DNA from: Pseudomonas sp. S09G 359
GTDB taxonomy: Bacteria > Pseudomonadota > Gammaproteobacteria > Pseudomonadales > Pseudomonadaceae
Reading direction: 5' to 3'
Assembly: GCF_002843605.1 (NCBI RefSeq)
Contig: NZ_CP025263.1
Location: forward strand, 5,299,501 to 5,363,500
Length of the DNA stretch: 64,000 nucleotides
Shown: positions 52,636 to 60,924 of the stretch, piece by piece
How positions within the stretch are numbered: the stretch's first letter is position 1
How the letters are laid out: each line of letters starts with the position of its first letter
Program-made: the position numbers and the translations under genes
Notes under the pieces: generated by a model
What the model saw: only the letters and a program-made list of their open reading frames with translations
What the model was told of the DNA's origin: nothing
Databases searched by the model: none

Positions 52636-53922
52636 TTACTTGGCAGACTTGATCGCAGCGCCAAGTTTCTTGGCGGTGTCGGCCGGGTCGGCTTTCGGGT
52701 CGTTGATGTAGTTGGTCACGACATCGAAGAACGCACCTTGCACAGCCAGGGTGGTGGCCATGTTGTGCGCCATGCTTGGTTGCAGGCCGCCGGTCTTGGC
52801 GTCTGCCAGGAAGTCCTTGGCAGCGGTCTGGGCGCAGGAGTCGAAGCCGTACGATTCCATTTTGTTCAGCATGTCGTTACGCACAGGGATCGAACCCTTG
52901 TTGATGCTGAAGACTTTCTGGAAGTTTTCACCCAGCACGATTTTGGCGATGTCCTGCTGACCCGCCGCCGTGCCTTTGTCTTTCTGCTTGAACACCGCCA
53001 GGGAGTCGATGTTGTAGGTGAAGGCTTTGTCGGTGCCTGGGAAGGCTACGCACTCGTAGTCCTTGCCGGCGACTTTCTTGGCGGCGGTCCATTCGGACTT
53101 GGCCCAGTCACCCATGATCTGCATGCCGGCCTTGCCGTTGATGACCTTGCCCGCTTCCAGGTTCCAGTCCTGGCCCTTGCCGTCGACGTCCATGTAGGTC
53201 GCGACTTTCTTCAGCTCAGTCAGGGACTTGACCATTTCCGGGCCGGTCAGGGCTTTTTCATCCAGGTCGACCAGGGCTTTCTTGTAGCCATCGGCACCCA
53301 TCACCGACAACACAACCGCTTCGAATACGGTGCTGTCCTGCCATGGCTGGCCACCGTGGGCGAGCGGGATGAAGCCAGCGGCCTTGAGCTTGTCGCCGGC
53401 GGCGTAGAATTCTTCGAGGGTGGTCGGGTTCTTGGTGATGCCGGCTTTCTTGAAGACTTCCGGGTTGATCCACAGCCAGTTAACGCGGTGGATGTTGACC
53501 GGTACGGCGACGTAATCACCGTCGTACTTCACGGTATCGGAGACTTTCTTGTCGAGCAGGGAGTCCCACTTTTCTTGCTTGGCAACGTCTTTCAGGACGT
53601 CGGTGTCGAGCAGGCCAGTGGAGGCCCATTCCTGGATGTCCGGGCCTTTGATCTGGGCAACGCCTGGCGGGTTGCCGGCTACCGCGCGGCTTTTCAGCAC
53701 GGTCATGGCGGTGGCGCCACCGCCACCGGCGACGGCCCCGTCTTTCCAGGTGAAACCGTCTTTCTCAACTTGGGCCTTCAGTACATCTACAGCCGCTTTC
53801 TCACCGCCCGAGGTCCACCAATGCACAACTTCAACCGAACCTTTGGAGTCGGCGGCAAATGCACTGAGGGGAAACAACGAGGCAATGGAAATAGCGACGG
53901 CGAGGCGATTAATCGCGTTCAT
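52636..53922 (-). CDS. gtsA: Periplasmic glucose-binding protein
   Basis: This 428-residue substrate-binding protein of the CUT1 family has a signal peptide ([25 protein letters not shown]). It then shows [58 protein letters not shown] and [13 protein letters not shown]. It captures glucose after OprB and delivers it to GtsBCD. Its promoter region shares 69 bp of co-linear architecture with the AGE-family gene upstream. Binding-protein genes of this kind are repressed without glucose. Confidence 0.93.
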   Translation of the reverse strand: MNAINRLAVAISIASLFPLSAFAADSKGSVEVVHWWTSGGEKAAVDVLKAQVEKDGFTWKDGAVAGGGGATAMTVLKSRAVAGNPPGVAQIKGPDIQEWASTGLLDTDVLKDVAKQEKWDSLLDKKVSDTVKYDGDYVAVPVNIHRVNWLWINPEVFKKAGITKNPTTLEEFYAAGDKLKAAGFIPLAHGGQPWQDSTVFEAVVLSVMGADGYKKALVDLDEKALTGPEMVKSLTELKKVATYMDVDGKGQDWNLEAGKVINGKAGMQIMGDWAKSEWTAAKKVAGKDYECVAFPGTDKAFTYNIDSLAVFKQKDKGTAAGQQDIAKIVLGENFQKVFSINKGSIPVRNDMLNKMESYGFDSCAQTAAKDFLADAKTGGLQPSMAHNMATTLAVQGAFFDVVTNYINDPKADPADTAKKLGAAIKSAK

Positions 53923-53973
53923 CTGAGTACCTTTTCTTGTTGTTATGCATGCAAGTCTAGAGCTTGCGCTGCA

Positions 53974-54042
53974 CGGAGTTTAAACATGGATTTTTTAAAC
54001 GCAGGTAACAAAGGGATGCACAAATGTCACCACTTGGTGACA
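53974..54042 (-). promoter_or_regulatory. gtsA promoter/operator region with TGTCACC-N4-GGTGACA palindrome
   Basis: Minus-strand order is TGTCACC-AAGT-GGTGACA (54025-54042), CCCTTTGTTACC, then TGTTTAAACTCCG 20 bases on, 52 bp before the gtsA ATG. Every block occurs with equal spacing before the AGE gene (55318-55386). The palindrome overlaps the AGE stop codon. It is probably the binding site of a shared sugar-responsive regulator; the regulator is not identified. Confidence 0.72.
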
Positions 54043-55286
54043 TAGCACCCAGCCCCCGTGGCACTGGCCATGCTTGGCGCTAACGGCAGCGCAGGCAGCA
54101 ATACCGCTTGCCAGGCATGGTACAGGTCCGGTTTACCCCCCCAGATGTTGCTGCTGGGTTGGTTGTGCGGGTTGAGTTCGTGGTGCCAGCTGCCGTCGGT
54201 ACGGTCGATAAAGTAGCTGTCGCAGAACTCCCAGAAACGTCGGTACCAGGTTTCGTAGTGCAACTCCCCGGTACGTTTGAGCAGGGCCTGTGCAGCGGCG
54301 CTGGCTTCGCAATGGGTCCAGTGCAGGCGCTCGCGCACCACCGGGCGTTGATTCCAGTCCAGGGTGTAGACGATGCCGGGGGCACCGTCTACCGCCCAGG
54401 CGTATTCGCAGGCGCTGGCGAACAGGCCCTTGGCGTCGCTGAGCAACCAATCCGGCGTCGCCAGCCCAGCCTGCAGGCGCGCCGCCTCCAGGTGCAGCAC
54501 CAGCCGCGCCCACTCGAAACCGTGGCCGGGGGTGATGCCATAGGGGCGGAAGCCGTCAGCGGGGTTGTCTTCGTTGTAGCCCAGCACGGGTTGCCACTGG
54601 GCGTCGAAATGCTCGATCACCATGAACCTGTTAGCGGCGGCGTGGCTGTGGATAACACGTTCGACAATGCGCAACGCGCGGTCCAACCAGCGCGTATCGC
54701 CCGTGACGTCCGCCAGCGCGAGGAACGCTTCGGTGGCGTGCATGTTGCTGTTGGCGCCGCGATAGGCTTCGACGCCGCTCCAGTCCTGGGCAAAGGATTC
54801 GAGCATCACGCCTTCCTCCTCACTCCAGAAAAACTGGTCGATGATATGAATAGCGTCATTCAACAGGTTGTGTGCGCCCGGTGCGCCAGCCACCACCGCC
54901 GAGCTGGCGGCCAGGGCGACAAACGCATGCAGGTAGGCAGCCTTGCCACGGTTGCCGTCGACGGCATGGGGCGCGGCGAACCAGCCACCGTGTTGGCTGT
55001 CGCGCAGCGCGCCAGCCAGGGCCGCGACGCCATGCGCCACCAAGTCGGCATACCCCGGCAGGCCAAGGGCGTGGGCCATGGCGAAGCTGTGGGTCATGCG
55101 GGCGGTGTTCATGGTTTCGGCGTGGGCATCGGCCGGCAGTTGGCCTTTATCGTCCAGATTGCCAAAACCATCGGGCAGGCGGGAGGCCTTGGCGAACGTG
55201 AGCAGGCGTTGGCCTTCGGCAGCAAGCCAGGCGTGGTGGGCAGGTGCATTCAGCCAACTGCTGGCAGGCAGTGGTTGCGTGGTCAT
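54027..55286 (-). CDS. AGE-family sugar epimerase/isomerase (mannose isomerase-like)
   Basis: This 419-residue (alpha/alpha)6-barrel protein of the N-acylglucosamine 2-epimerase family has ETMNTARMTHSFAMAHALG and HGGWFAAP near the N terminus, NSNMHATEAFLALADVTGD, PYGITPGHGFEWARLVLHLE and TDGSWHHELNPHNQPS. The His and Arg residues of the catalytic centre are visible. Members convert mannose to fructose, epimerise cellobiose or GlcNAc, or act on sulfoquinovose. Its place directly upstream of gtsA, with a matching promoter, suggests that it handles a sugar related to glucose import. Exact substrate unknown. Confidence 0.87.
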   Translation of the reverse strand: MTTQPLPASSWLNAPAHHAWLAAEGQRLLTFAKASRLPDGFGNLDDKGQLPADAHAETMNTARMTHSFAMAHALGLPGYADLVAHGVAALAGALRDSQHGGWFAAPHAVDGNRGKAAYLHAFVALAASSAVVAGAPGAHNLLNDAIHIIDQFFWSEEEGVMLESFAQDWSGVEAYRGANSNMHATEAFLALADVTGDTRWLDRALRIVERVIHSHAAANRFMVIEHFDAQWQPVLGYNEDNPADGFRPYGITPGHGFEWARLVLHLEAARLQAGLATPDWLLSDAKGLFASACEYAWAVDGAPGIVYTLDWNQRPVVRERLHWTHCEASAAAQALLKRTGELHYETWYRRFWEFCDSYFIDRTDGSWHHELNPHNQPSSNIWGGKPDLYHAWQAVLLPALPLAPSMASATGAGCYVTKW

Positions 55287-55317
55287 GGGTGGCCCTTATT
55301 ATTTTTTGTGGGATGAC

Positions 55318-55386
55318 CGGAGTCTAAACAAGGGCACGGGAGGGGCAAGTAACGAAGGGGATGGGAAATGTCACCAGGTGGTGACA
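55318..55386 (-). promoter_or_regulatory. AGE-gene promoter/operator, co-linear with the gtsA promoter
   Basis: Minus-strand order is TGTCACC-ACCT-GGTGACA (55369-55386), CCCCTTCGTTAC, then TTGTTTAGACTCCG, 32 bp before the AGE ATG. It has the same length (69 bp) and the same block spacing as 53974-54042, while the spacer between blocks is unrelated. This points to selection on protein-binding sites rather than a recent copy. Confidence 0.72.
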
Positions 55387-55431
55387 ATCTTTGCAGCCCG
55401 GCCAATTCGACTCTTGGTCACAGTTTGAAAT

Positions 55432-55533
55432 GTGGGAGGGGCGGTGCGACGATTTGACTTGCCCCTGATGGCGGTGGGTCAGTGAAGGAAGTATCTACTG
55501 AACCACTGCCATCGGGGGCAAGCCCCCTCCCAC
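55432..55533. repeat. Class A REPIN with GTGCGACGATTTGACTTG insertion
   Basis: GTGGGAGGGGCGGTGCGACG at 55432 begins a left arm interrupted by GTGCGACGATTTGA before CTTGCCCC. The right arm AAGCCCCCTCCCAC ends at 55533. The same insertion type occurs in the 47.1 kb element and in shorter form at 16.9 kb. It separates the AGE promoter from the next convergent-side gene and fills most of the 267-bp gap. Confidence 0.88.
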
Positions 55534-55553
55534 ATTTAGTAATGCAGTGTCGC

Positions 55554-56399
55554 TTATTGGGTGAGCGGCGTGATCCGTGCCGGCGCGTTCATTTGCTGGC
55601 TCAAGCTCTGCACCTGGCTCTGCAAGGTGGTGATATTGCGTGTGGTCTGGATGCGGAATACGTCGAACTCTTTATTGGTCGGCGCATCGCTGTTGGCCGG
55701 CTGGTTATCCTGCGCGCTCTTGAGCACCACCAGGTCCTGCTCGATACGGGCGATGGCCGCGCTCGGGTTGGGCTGTTTCTTCAGCGCCGCAACGTCGGCG
55801 ACCAGTTCCTTGATCTCGGTATCGCGCTTGCCGGCATCGCCTTGCGCCGCCTTGAGGGTCGCCACGGCGTCAGTCAGCGCTTGCACCTGGCCTTGCAGCT
55901 TGGCATTGGCGTTCGACAGGTCGGTAGTGCTGGCGGTCATCTGCGCGAGGCGCTTGTCCAGCTCGGTGGCCTGGCCGGCCACGCCGACTTGCTGCTTGCC
56001 CTGCTCCAACAACTGGGTTTCCAGCTGCTTGATCTGCAGTTTCAGCGCTTCGCTGCCGTTGTTCACAGTCGCCTCGCTGGCCACCACTTTGCCGGAAATA
56101 TCCTGCAGGCGCCCCGCCGCTTCTTCGCTGATGCGCGCAAAGCTTTCCTGGGTCGCGACCAGTTGCTGGCCCATCAGGGAAATCTGCTGAAAGCTCCACC
56201 AGGCAAGGCCGGCGAAGGCGATCAGCAGCGCGCCGACCAAGGCCCAGAGCGGCCCGGTACTGGCGCTCTTGACCTTGACCACTGGGGCGGTGCGTGAGCG
56301 CACGGACGTGGCGGGGCTCGGTTCGAAGTCATCGTCGTCCCCTTGGTCGGCCCGCAGGCTGGGAACATTGTCGAAGTCGTCGTTGGCATCGTTACGCAT
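55554..56399 (-). CDS. Membrane-anchored coiled-coil hypothetical protein
   Basis: This 281-residue protein has an acidic N-terminal tail (DDFDNVPSLRADQGDDDDFEP) and one membrane helix near 50-68 (PLWALVGALLIAFAGLAWW). A long periplasmic coiled coil runs from ~70 to 270, rich in Gln, Ala, Leu and Lys (heptads such as LKLQIKQLETQLLEQGKQQ, LDKRLAQMTAST). A likely structural or cell-envelope role is inferred from shape alone. No known domain is recognised. Confidence 0.82.
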   Translation of the reverse strand: MRNDANDDFDNVPSLRADQGDDDDFEPSPATSVRSRTAPVVKVKSASTGPLWALVGALLIAFAGLAWWSFQQISLMGQQLVATQESFARISEEAAGRLQDISGKVVASEATVNNGSEALKLQIKQLETQLLEQGKQQVGVAGQATELDKRLAQMTASTTDLSNANAKLQGQVQALTDAVATLKAAQGDAGKRDTEIKELVADVAALKKQPNPSAAIARIEQDLVVLKSAQDNQPANSDAPTNKEFDVFRIQTTRNITTLQSQVQSLSQQMNAPARITPLTQ

Positions 56400-56527
56400 G
56401 AATCAAACCCTGAATCGGTGAGATGGCTACCTGTAAGGTCGAGCGACGGGAGTATAAACCGCAGTCCCGGCGCACTGATCGACCGGGAAGCCTGAATTCG
56501 GTTCCCGATGTGTTACCTGTTGTGAGC

Positions 56528-57526
56528 TTATTTCAGCCCCGGATCCTGCGCCTTCCACCAACTGCAGAATTCGTCGAGGGCGGTCCACAGGCTGACTTTG
56601 GGCTCGTAGTCCAGATAATGCCTGGCCCGGCTGATGTCGAGGGTGAAATCTTTGTTCATCACCTGCATGCCCAAGCGCGACAAGGCCGGCTCCGGACGCC
56701 CGGGCCACAGCGCGCAAAATGCCTCGTTCAACGCGGCCACGCTGTAGGACAAGCCGTAGGAGCGATAACGCGTGACCTGGGGCAGCTCCATCTGGCGCAT
56801 CACGTAGTTCACTACATCCCACACCGGCACAGGGGTGCCATTGCTGATGTTGTAGGCCTTGCCCAACGCCGAGCCGGTGGCGAGCAAACTGCTCAACAGG
56901 GCTTCGTTGAGGTTGTGCACGCTGGTGAAGTCAACTTTGTTGAGGCCATCGCCGACGATGGCCAGGCGGTTCTTGCGCTGCATTTTCAACAGGCGCGGGA
57001 AAATACTCATGTCACCGGCGCCGGTGACAAACCGCGGGCGCAGGGCCAGCACTTCAAGGCCGAACTCCTGGGCGCCGAACACCTTCTGTTCCGCCAGGTA
57101 TTTGGTGGCGGCGTAGGGGTGCTTGAAACGCTTGGGGACCTGCTCTTCGGTCAGCCCCAGGTGGTCGCGCCCGTCGAAGTAGATCGACGGCGACGACAAA
57201 TGCACCAGGCGCCCGACCCGCTGCTTGAGGCAGGCTTCGACGACGTTTTCGGTGACCAGCACATTGCCTTGATGAAAGTCCTGGTACTTGCCCCACAGCC
57301 CCACGGCGCCGGCGCAATGCACCACGGCTTCGACGTCACGGCACAGGTCGCGCACCAGGTCGGCATCATTCAAATCACCCTGGATAAACTCGGCGCCGCG
57401 CCTTACCAGGTGTTCCACACCTTCGGCGCGTCGCCCGTTGACCCGCACGTCCAGGCCCTGCTCCAAGGCGAAACGCGCAAAGCGCCCGCCGATGAAGCCG
57501 CTTGCGCCGGTGACCAGAATTTTCAT
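56528..57526 (-). CDS. NAD-dependent epimerase/dehydratase (3-beta-HSD/OleD-like)
   Basis: This 332-residue extended SDR has the cofactor motif VTGASGFIGGRFARFAL (residues ~5-21), AVVHCAGAVGLWG, LVHLSSPSIYFDGRDHLG and the catalytic YAATKYLAEQ (Tyr/Lys). VDFTSVHNLNEALLSSL follows. Similar proteins act on sterol-like or long-chain 3-keto/hydroxy compounds. The gene corresponds in position to a predicted oxidoreductase near argP in P. aeruginosa. Substrate unknown. Confidence 0.87.
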   Translation of the reverse strand: MKILVTGASGFIGGRFARFALEQGLDVRVNGRRAEGVEHLVRRGAEFIQGDLNDADLVRDLCRDVEAVVHCAGAVGLWGKYQDFHQGNVLVTENVVEACLKQRVGRLVHLSSPSIYFDGRDHLGLTEEQVPKRFKHPYAATKYLAEQKVFGAQEFGLEVLALRPRFVTGAGDMSIFPRLLKMQRKNRLAIVGDGLNKVDFTSVHNLNEALLSSLLATGSALGKAYNISNGTPVPVWDVVNYVMRQMELPQVTRYRSYGLSYSVAALNEAFCALWPGRPEPALSRLGMQVMNKDFTLDISRARHYLDYEPKVSLWTALDEFCSWWKAQDPGLK

Positions 57527-57578
57527 GTATTACCCCGTGTACTTTCGTTTTTCATCGCTATTGCGTTGACGCCCACCA

Positions 57579-58472
57579 TCACTCCAACGGCACCAACCAT
57601 TGGCCGCACGCCTGGGCCAGGTGATCGGTCAACAGGCCCAACAGTTGCCCGCCACTGCGCCAATGATGCCAGTACAACGGCACATCGATGGGCTTATCTG
57701 GCAATAACTCCACCAGCACACCGCGTTCCAGCTGGTCGCGCACCTGCAATTCCGGCACCAGGCCCCAGCCGAGCCCGGCTTCGGTGAGGCGGATAAAGCC
57801 TTCGGAAGACGGGCATAAATGATGTTCGAAACCACCGTCCACACCGAGCGATGCCAGGTAGCGGTGCTGCAGGAAATCATCCGGGCCGAACACCAGCGCA
57901 GGTGTGCGTGCCAATTGGTCGGCGCGCACGCCTGTGGGAAAGTGCCGCGCAATAAACGCCGGGCTGGCCAGCGCCCGATAGCGCATGGCGCCGAGCAACA
58001 GGCTGCGCGCACCGGCCACCGGGCGTTCGCTGGCGCAGATGCAGGCGGCGACTTCACCGGCACGCATGCGCTTGAGGCCTACGGTCTGGTCTTCCACCAC
58101 CAGGTCCAGCAGCAAATGCTGCTCGGCACAAAAGCCACTGACCGCCTCGGCCCACCAGGTGGCCAGGCTGTCGGCATTCAGCGCGATGCGCAGCCGTTCG
58201 GGCATGCCCTCGGCGTCCAGCGCCGGCACCTGGCTTTGCAGGTCGCGCTCGAGCAACCGCACCTGTTGCACATGGTTCAGCAGGCGCCGGCCGATATCCG
58301 TGGGCGTCGGCGGCGTGGCCCGCACCAGCACCGGCTGGCCGATGCGCGCTTCGAGCAATTTGATCCGCTGGGAAATCGCCGATTGCGACACTCCCAACAC
58401 CTGGGCGCCGCGTTCGAAGCCAGCCTGTTCCACCACTGCCGCCAGGGCAGAGAGCAATTTATAGTCGAACAT
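57579..58472 (-). CDS. argP: LysR-family regulator ArgP (IciA)
   Basis: This 297-residue LTTR has MFDYKLLSALAAVVEQAGFERGAQVLGVSQSAISQRIKLLEARIGQPVLVR at the N terminus, as in E. coli ArgP, and effector-domain segments AGEVAACICASERPVAG and FIRLTEAGLGWGLVPELQV. ArgP senses lysine and arginine and activates argO/lysE. Here it is divergent from the ACT-domain gene and lysE-type exporter, supporting the name. A longer frame to 58619 is rejected. Confidence 0.92.
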   Translation of the reverse strand: MFDYKLLSALAAVVEQAGFERGAQVLGVSQSAISQRIKLLEARIGQPVLVRATPPTPTDIGRRLLNHVQQVRLLERDLQSQVPALDAEGMPERLRIALNADSLATWWAEAVSGFCAEQHLLLDLVVEDQTVGLKRMRAGEVAACICASERPVAGARSLLLGAMRYRALASPAFIARHFPTGVRADQLARTPALVFGPDDFLQHRYLASLGVDGGFEHHLCPSSEGFIRLTEAGLGWGLVPELQVRDQLERGVLVELLPDKPIDVPLYWHHWRSGGQLLGLLTDHLAQACGQWLVPLE

Positions 58473-58570
58473 CAGTTTCTCTAATGAGCGATCAGCAATA
58501 TTGGTTTTTCTTATACAGCTTGCCCCATGAGAATAGCCAGCATCGCGTCTCTCTCTATAAGGAACTTCAC

Positions 58571-58972
58571 ATGGCTGGCGAAACCGCCCTGGCAACCCTG
58601 CTGCGCAGCATGAGCCCACACCTCAATGACGGTGACTACGTGTTCTGCACCCTGCCCGACCACCACATCCCGGCTGGCTGCGAAATCATCGGCAGCTTTC
58701 GGGAACAGGAAGGCTTGACGCTGATCCTCGAGCGCCAACAGGCGGAGCGCGCCGGCCTGGCCTTCGACTACGTCGCCGCGTGGATCACCCTGAATGTGCA
58801 TTCGGCCCTGGAAGCCGTGGGCCTGACCGCCGCCTTCGCCAGCGCGCTGGGCCAGGCCGGCATCAGTTGCAATGTGATTGCCGGTTATTACCACGATCAC
58901 CTGTTTGTCGGCCGCGCAGATGCCGAGCACGCCATGGATGTGCTGCGCCAGTTGGCGGCAGACGCGGAGTAA
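58571..58972 (+). CDS. ACT-domain protein (DUF2241-like)
   Basis: This 133-residue protein has an N-terminal MAGETALATLLRSMSPHLNDGDYVFCTLPD and a C-terminal ACT-like domain (DYVAAWITLNVHSALEAVGLTAAFASALGQAGISCNVIAGYYHDHLFVGRADAEHAMDVL). ACT domains bind amino acids. AAGGAACTTCAC precedes ATG 58571. It lies 5 bp before the exporter gene and is divergent from argP, so it may sense lysine or arginine for the pair, which is inference. Confidence 0.87.
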   Translation: MAGETALATLLRSMSPHLNDGDYVFCTLPDHHIPAGCEIIGSFREQEGLTLILERQQAERAGLAFDYVAAWITLNVHSALEAVGLTAAFASALGQAGISCNVIAGYYHDHLFVGRADAEHAMDVLRQLAADAE

Positions 58973-58977
58973 ACCTT

Positions 58978-59580
58978 ATGTGGCAAAGCTATCTCAATGG
59001 CCTGCTGGTGGCCCTCGGCCTGATCATGGCGATCGGTACGCAAAACGCCTTTGTGCTGGCGCAAAGCCTGCGCCGTGAACATCACCTCCCGGTGGCGGCA
59101 CTGTGCGTGGTGTGCGATGCCCTGCTGGTGGCGGCCGGGGTGTTCGGCCTGGCCACAGTGCTGGCGCAAAACCCGCTGCTGCTGGCGATTGCCCGCTGGG
59201 GTGGCGCGGCGTTTCTGTTGTGGTACGGCACCCTGGCGTTGCGTCGGGCGTGTTCGAAACAGAGCCTGGAGCAAGGCGGTAACCTCAAGGTGCGTTCCTT
59301 GCGCGCGGTGTTGCTGAGCGCCCTGGCAGTAACGCTGCTAAACCCCCACGTGTACCTGGACACCGTGCTGCTGATTGGCTCACTGGGCGCGCAACAAACC
59401 GAACCCGGTGCCTATGTGGCCGGCGCGGCCAGCGCTTCGCTGCTGTGGTTTTCGACCCTGGCGCTGGGGGCGGCATGGCTGGCGCCGTGGCTGGCACGCC
59501 CGGCGACGTGGCGCCTGCTGGACCTGCTGGTGGCGGTGATGATGTTCAGCGTGGCCTATCAATTAATAAGCGCGCCTTGA
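58978..59580 (+). CDS. argO: LysE/ArgO-family basic amino-acid exporter
   Basis: This 200-residue inner-membrane protein has six helices: MWQSYLNGLLVALGLIMAIGTQNAFVLAQSLRREHHLPVAALCVVCDALLVAAGVFGL, the LysE/ArgO opening with IGxQNAFVL. TLLNPHVYLDTVLLIGSLGAQ follows, the second family signature (NPHvylDT). It exports arginine or lysine under ArgP. The frame extends upstream within the ACT gene, but ATG 58978 is natural. Confidence 0.92.
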   Translation: MWQSYLNGLLVALGLIMAIGTQNAFVLAQSLRREHHLPVAALCVVCDALLVAAGVFGLATVLAQNPLLLAIARWGGAAFLLWYGTLALRRACSKQSLEQGGNLKVRSLRAVLLSALAVTLLNPHVYLDTVLLIGSLGAQQTEPGAYVAGAASASLLWFSTLALGAAWLAPWLARPATWRLLDLLVAVMMFSVAYQLISAP

Positions 59581-59757
59581 ACTTATTCCAAAAGGCTCTG
59601 GAACCTCTATCCCACACAGTTGTTGCGTGGTTTTGCCGCACCCCCGGTGCTATGATCCTGCCCCTGCGCCGCAAAGAGTACAAACTCCCCGGCGCTTGTT
59701 TGGCCGCCCGTGATCGGCCTTGCGCTCACCGCAACTGACCTGATTAGGAGAATCATC

Positions 59758-60354
59758 ATGGCTTTCGAATTGCCGCCGCTGCCCTACGCACACGATGCCC
59801 TGCAGCCGCACATTTCCAAGGAAACCTTGGAATTCCACCACGACAAGCACCACAACACCTATGTCGTGAACCTGAACAACCTGGTGCCTGGCACCGAGTT
59901 CGAAGGCAAGACCCTGGAAGAGATCGTCAAGTCCTCTTCGGGCGGCATCTTCAACAACGCCGCTCAGGTCTGGAACCACACGTTCTACTGGAACTGCCTG
60001 GCGCCAAACGCCGGCGGTCAACCTACCGGCGCACTGGCTGAGGCGATCAACGCAGCCTTCGGTTCGTTCGACAAGTTCAAAGAAGAGTTCACCAAGACTT
60101 CCGTCGGCACCTTCGGTTCCGGTTGGGGCTGGCTGGTGAAAAAGGCTGACGGTTCCCTGGCCCTGGCCAGCACCATCGGCGCCGGCAACCCGCTGACCAA
60201 CGGCGACACCCCGCTGTTGACCTGCGACGTCTGGGAACACGCTTACTACATCGACTACCGCAACGTGCGTCCAAAGTATGTGGAAGCGTTCTGGAACCTG
60301 GTCAACTGGAAGTTCGTGGCTGAGCAGTTCGAAGGCAAGACCTTCACTGCCTAA
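59758..60354 (+). CDS. sodB: Superoxide dismutase [Fe]
   Basis: This 198-residue iron SOD has the metal ligands His27 ([10 protein letters not shown]), His74 (NHTFYWNC), Asp and His in [28 protein letters not shown] with Gln in AAQ marks the Fe rather than Mn type. It converts superoxide to peroxide and oxygen in the cytoplasm. AGGAGAATCATC precedes ATG 59758. It has a terminator at 60375. Confidence 0.96.
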   Translation: MAFELPPLPYAHDALQPHISKETLEFHHDKHHNTYVVNLNNLVPGTEFEGKTLEEIVKSSSGGIFNNAAQVWNHTFYWNCLAPNAGGQPTGALAEAINAAFGSFDKFKEEFTKTSVGTFGSGWGWLVKKADGSLALASTIGAGNPLTNGDTPLLTCDVWEHAYYIDYRNVRPKYVEAFWNLVNWKFVAEQFEGKTFTA

Positions 60355-60374
60355 GCACCGCTTGCAGTAGAAAG

Positions 60375-60400
60375 AGCCCGGCGATTGCCGGGCTTTTTTA
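60375..60400 (+). terminator. Rho-independent terminator of sodB
   Basis: AGCCCGG-CGATTG-CCGGGCT is followed by TTTTTT, 20 bp after the sodB stop. A textbook intrinsic terminator. Confidence 0.93.
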
Positions 60401-60504
60401 TGAGTACAGAAAAGTAATGCAGGACGTGTGGAACTCACCGATATGAATTTGCCACCCAGGCAGCGAGAGAAATAACTCTCTCATTTCATGTAGGAGCGTC
60501 CTCA

Positions 60505-60705
60505 ATGGATCCGATATCGGTGGGTATGTCTGTTATGTCCGCAGCGATGCCTGTAGTAGGCCAGGGCATGGATTTGGCGGGAAAATTTCTGGATTTGGCG
60601 GGAAAAGCCATGGATGCAAAAAATGGCGGCGAAGATAAGGAGCAGGGCAAAGTCTGTGAAGACACGCATCAAAAAAATCCGATGCAGATTACTTTCAACG
60701 GATAA
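60505..60705 (+). CDS. Small Met/Gly-rich amphipathic protein with heptad repeat
   Basis: This 66-residue frame begins MDPISVGMSVMSAAMPVVGQ, followed by the 7-residue repeat MDLAGKF-LDLAGKA-MDAK. It ends in a hydrophilic tail with one Cys. The repeat is encoded by a 16-bp perfect direct repeat at 60570-60585 and 60591-60606. AGGAG lies 8 bases upstream. The second half is A-rich compared with its neighbours. A hairpin follows at 60772. Function unknown; candidates are a secreted or membrane-active peptide or a small export substrate, but no export or immunity gene is adjacent. Confidence 0.6.
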   Translation: MDPISVGMSVMSAAMPVVGQGMDLAGKFLDLAGKAMDAKNGGEDKEQGKVCEDTHQKNPMQITFNG

Positions 60706-60771
60706 AACCGTTGATGTTCCACGCGCGGGACGCCAAAAAGGCATTCGCCTTCACTTCCGCGCGCAGTACAC

Positions 60772-60797
60772 GAGGGCGGCGAATTTCACCCGCCCTC
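60772..60797. terminator. Hairpin downstream of the small gene
   Basis: GAGGGCGG-10 bases-CCGCCCTC is an 8-bp perfect stem 66 bp after the small gene. It is followed by TTCCTGCC rather than a clear T-run, so it is at best a weak terminator. The rest of 60706-60924 holds only the bifA leader. Confidence 0.5.
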
Positions 60798-60924
60798 TTC
60801 CTGCCCGACCTTTCCTCCACTGCCCTGCGATCTCTCCAGCCCTAATGTTCCTTTGACTGCCATCACCAGATTGCCAATACTCATGGCATATTGAGGCTAC
60901 CCGCATGGAACAAGGAATGACCCT

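Noticed and set aside
52465..54045. 526-codon plus-strand open frame
   Set aside because: It is antisense to gtsA and crosses the gtsA promoter and the gtsA-gtsB hairpin; no recognisable domain.
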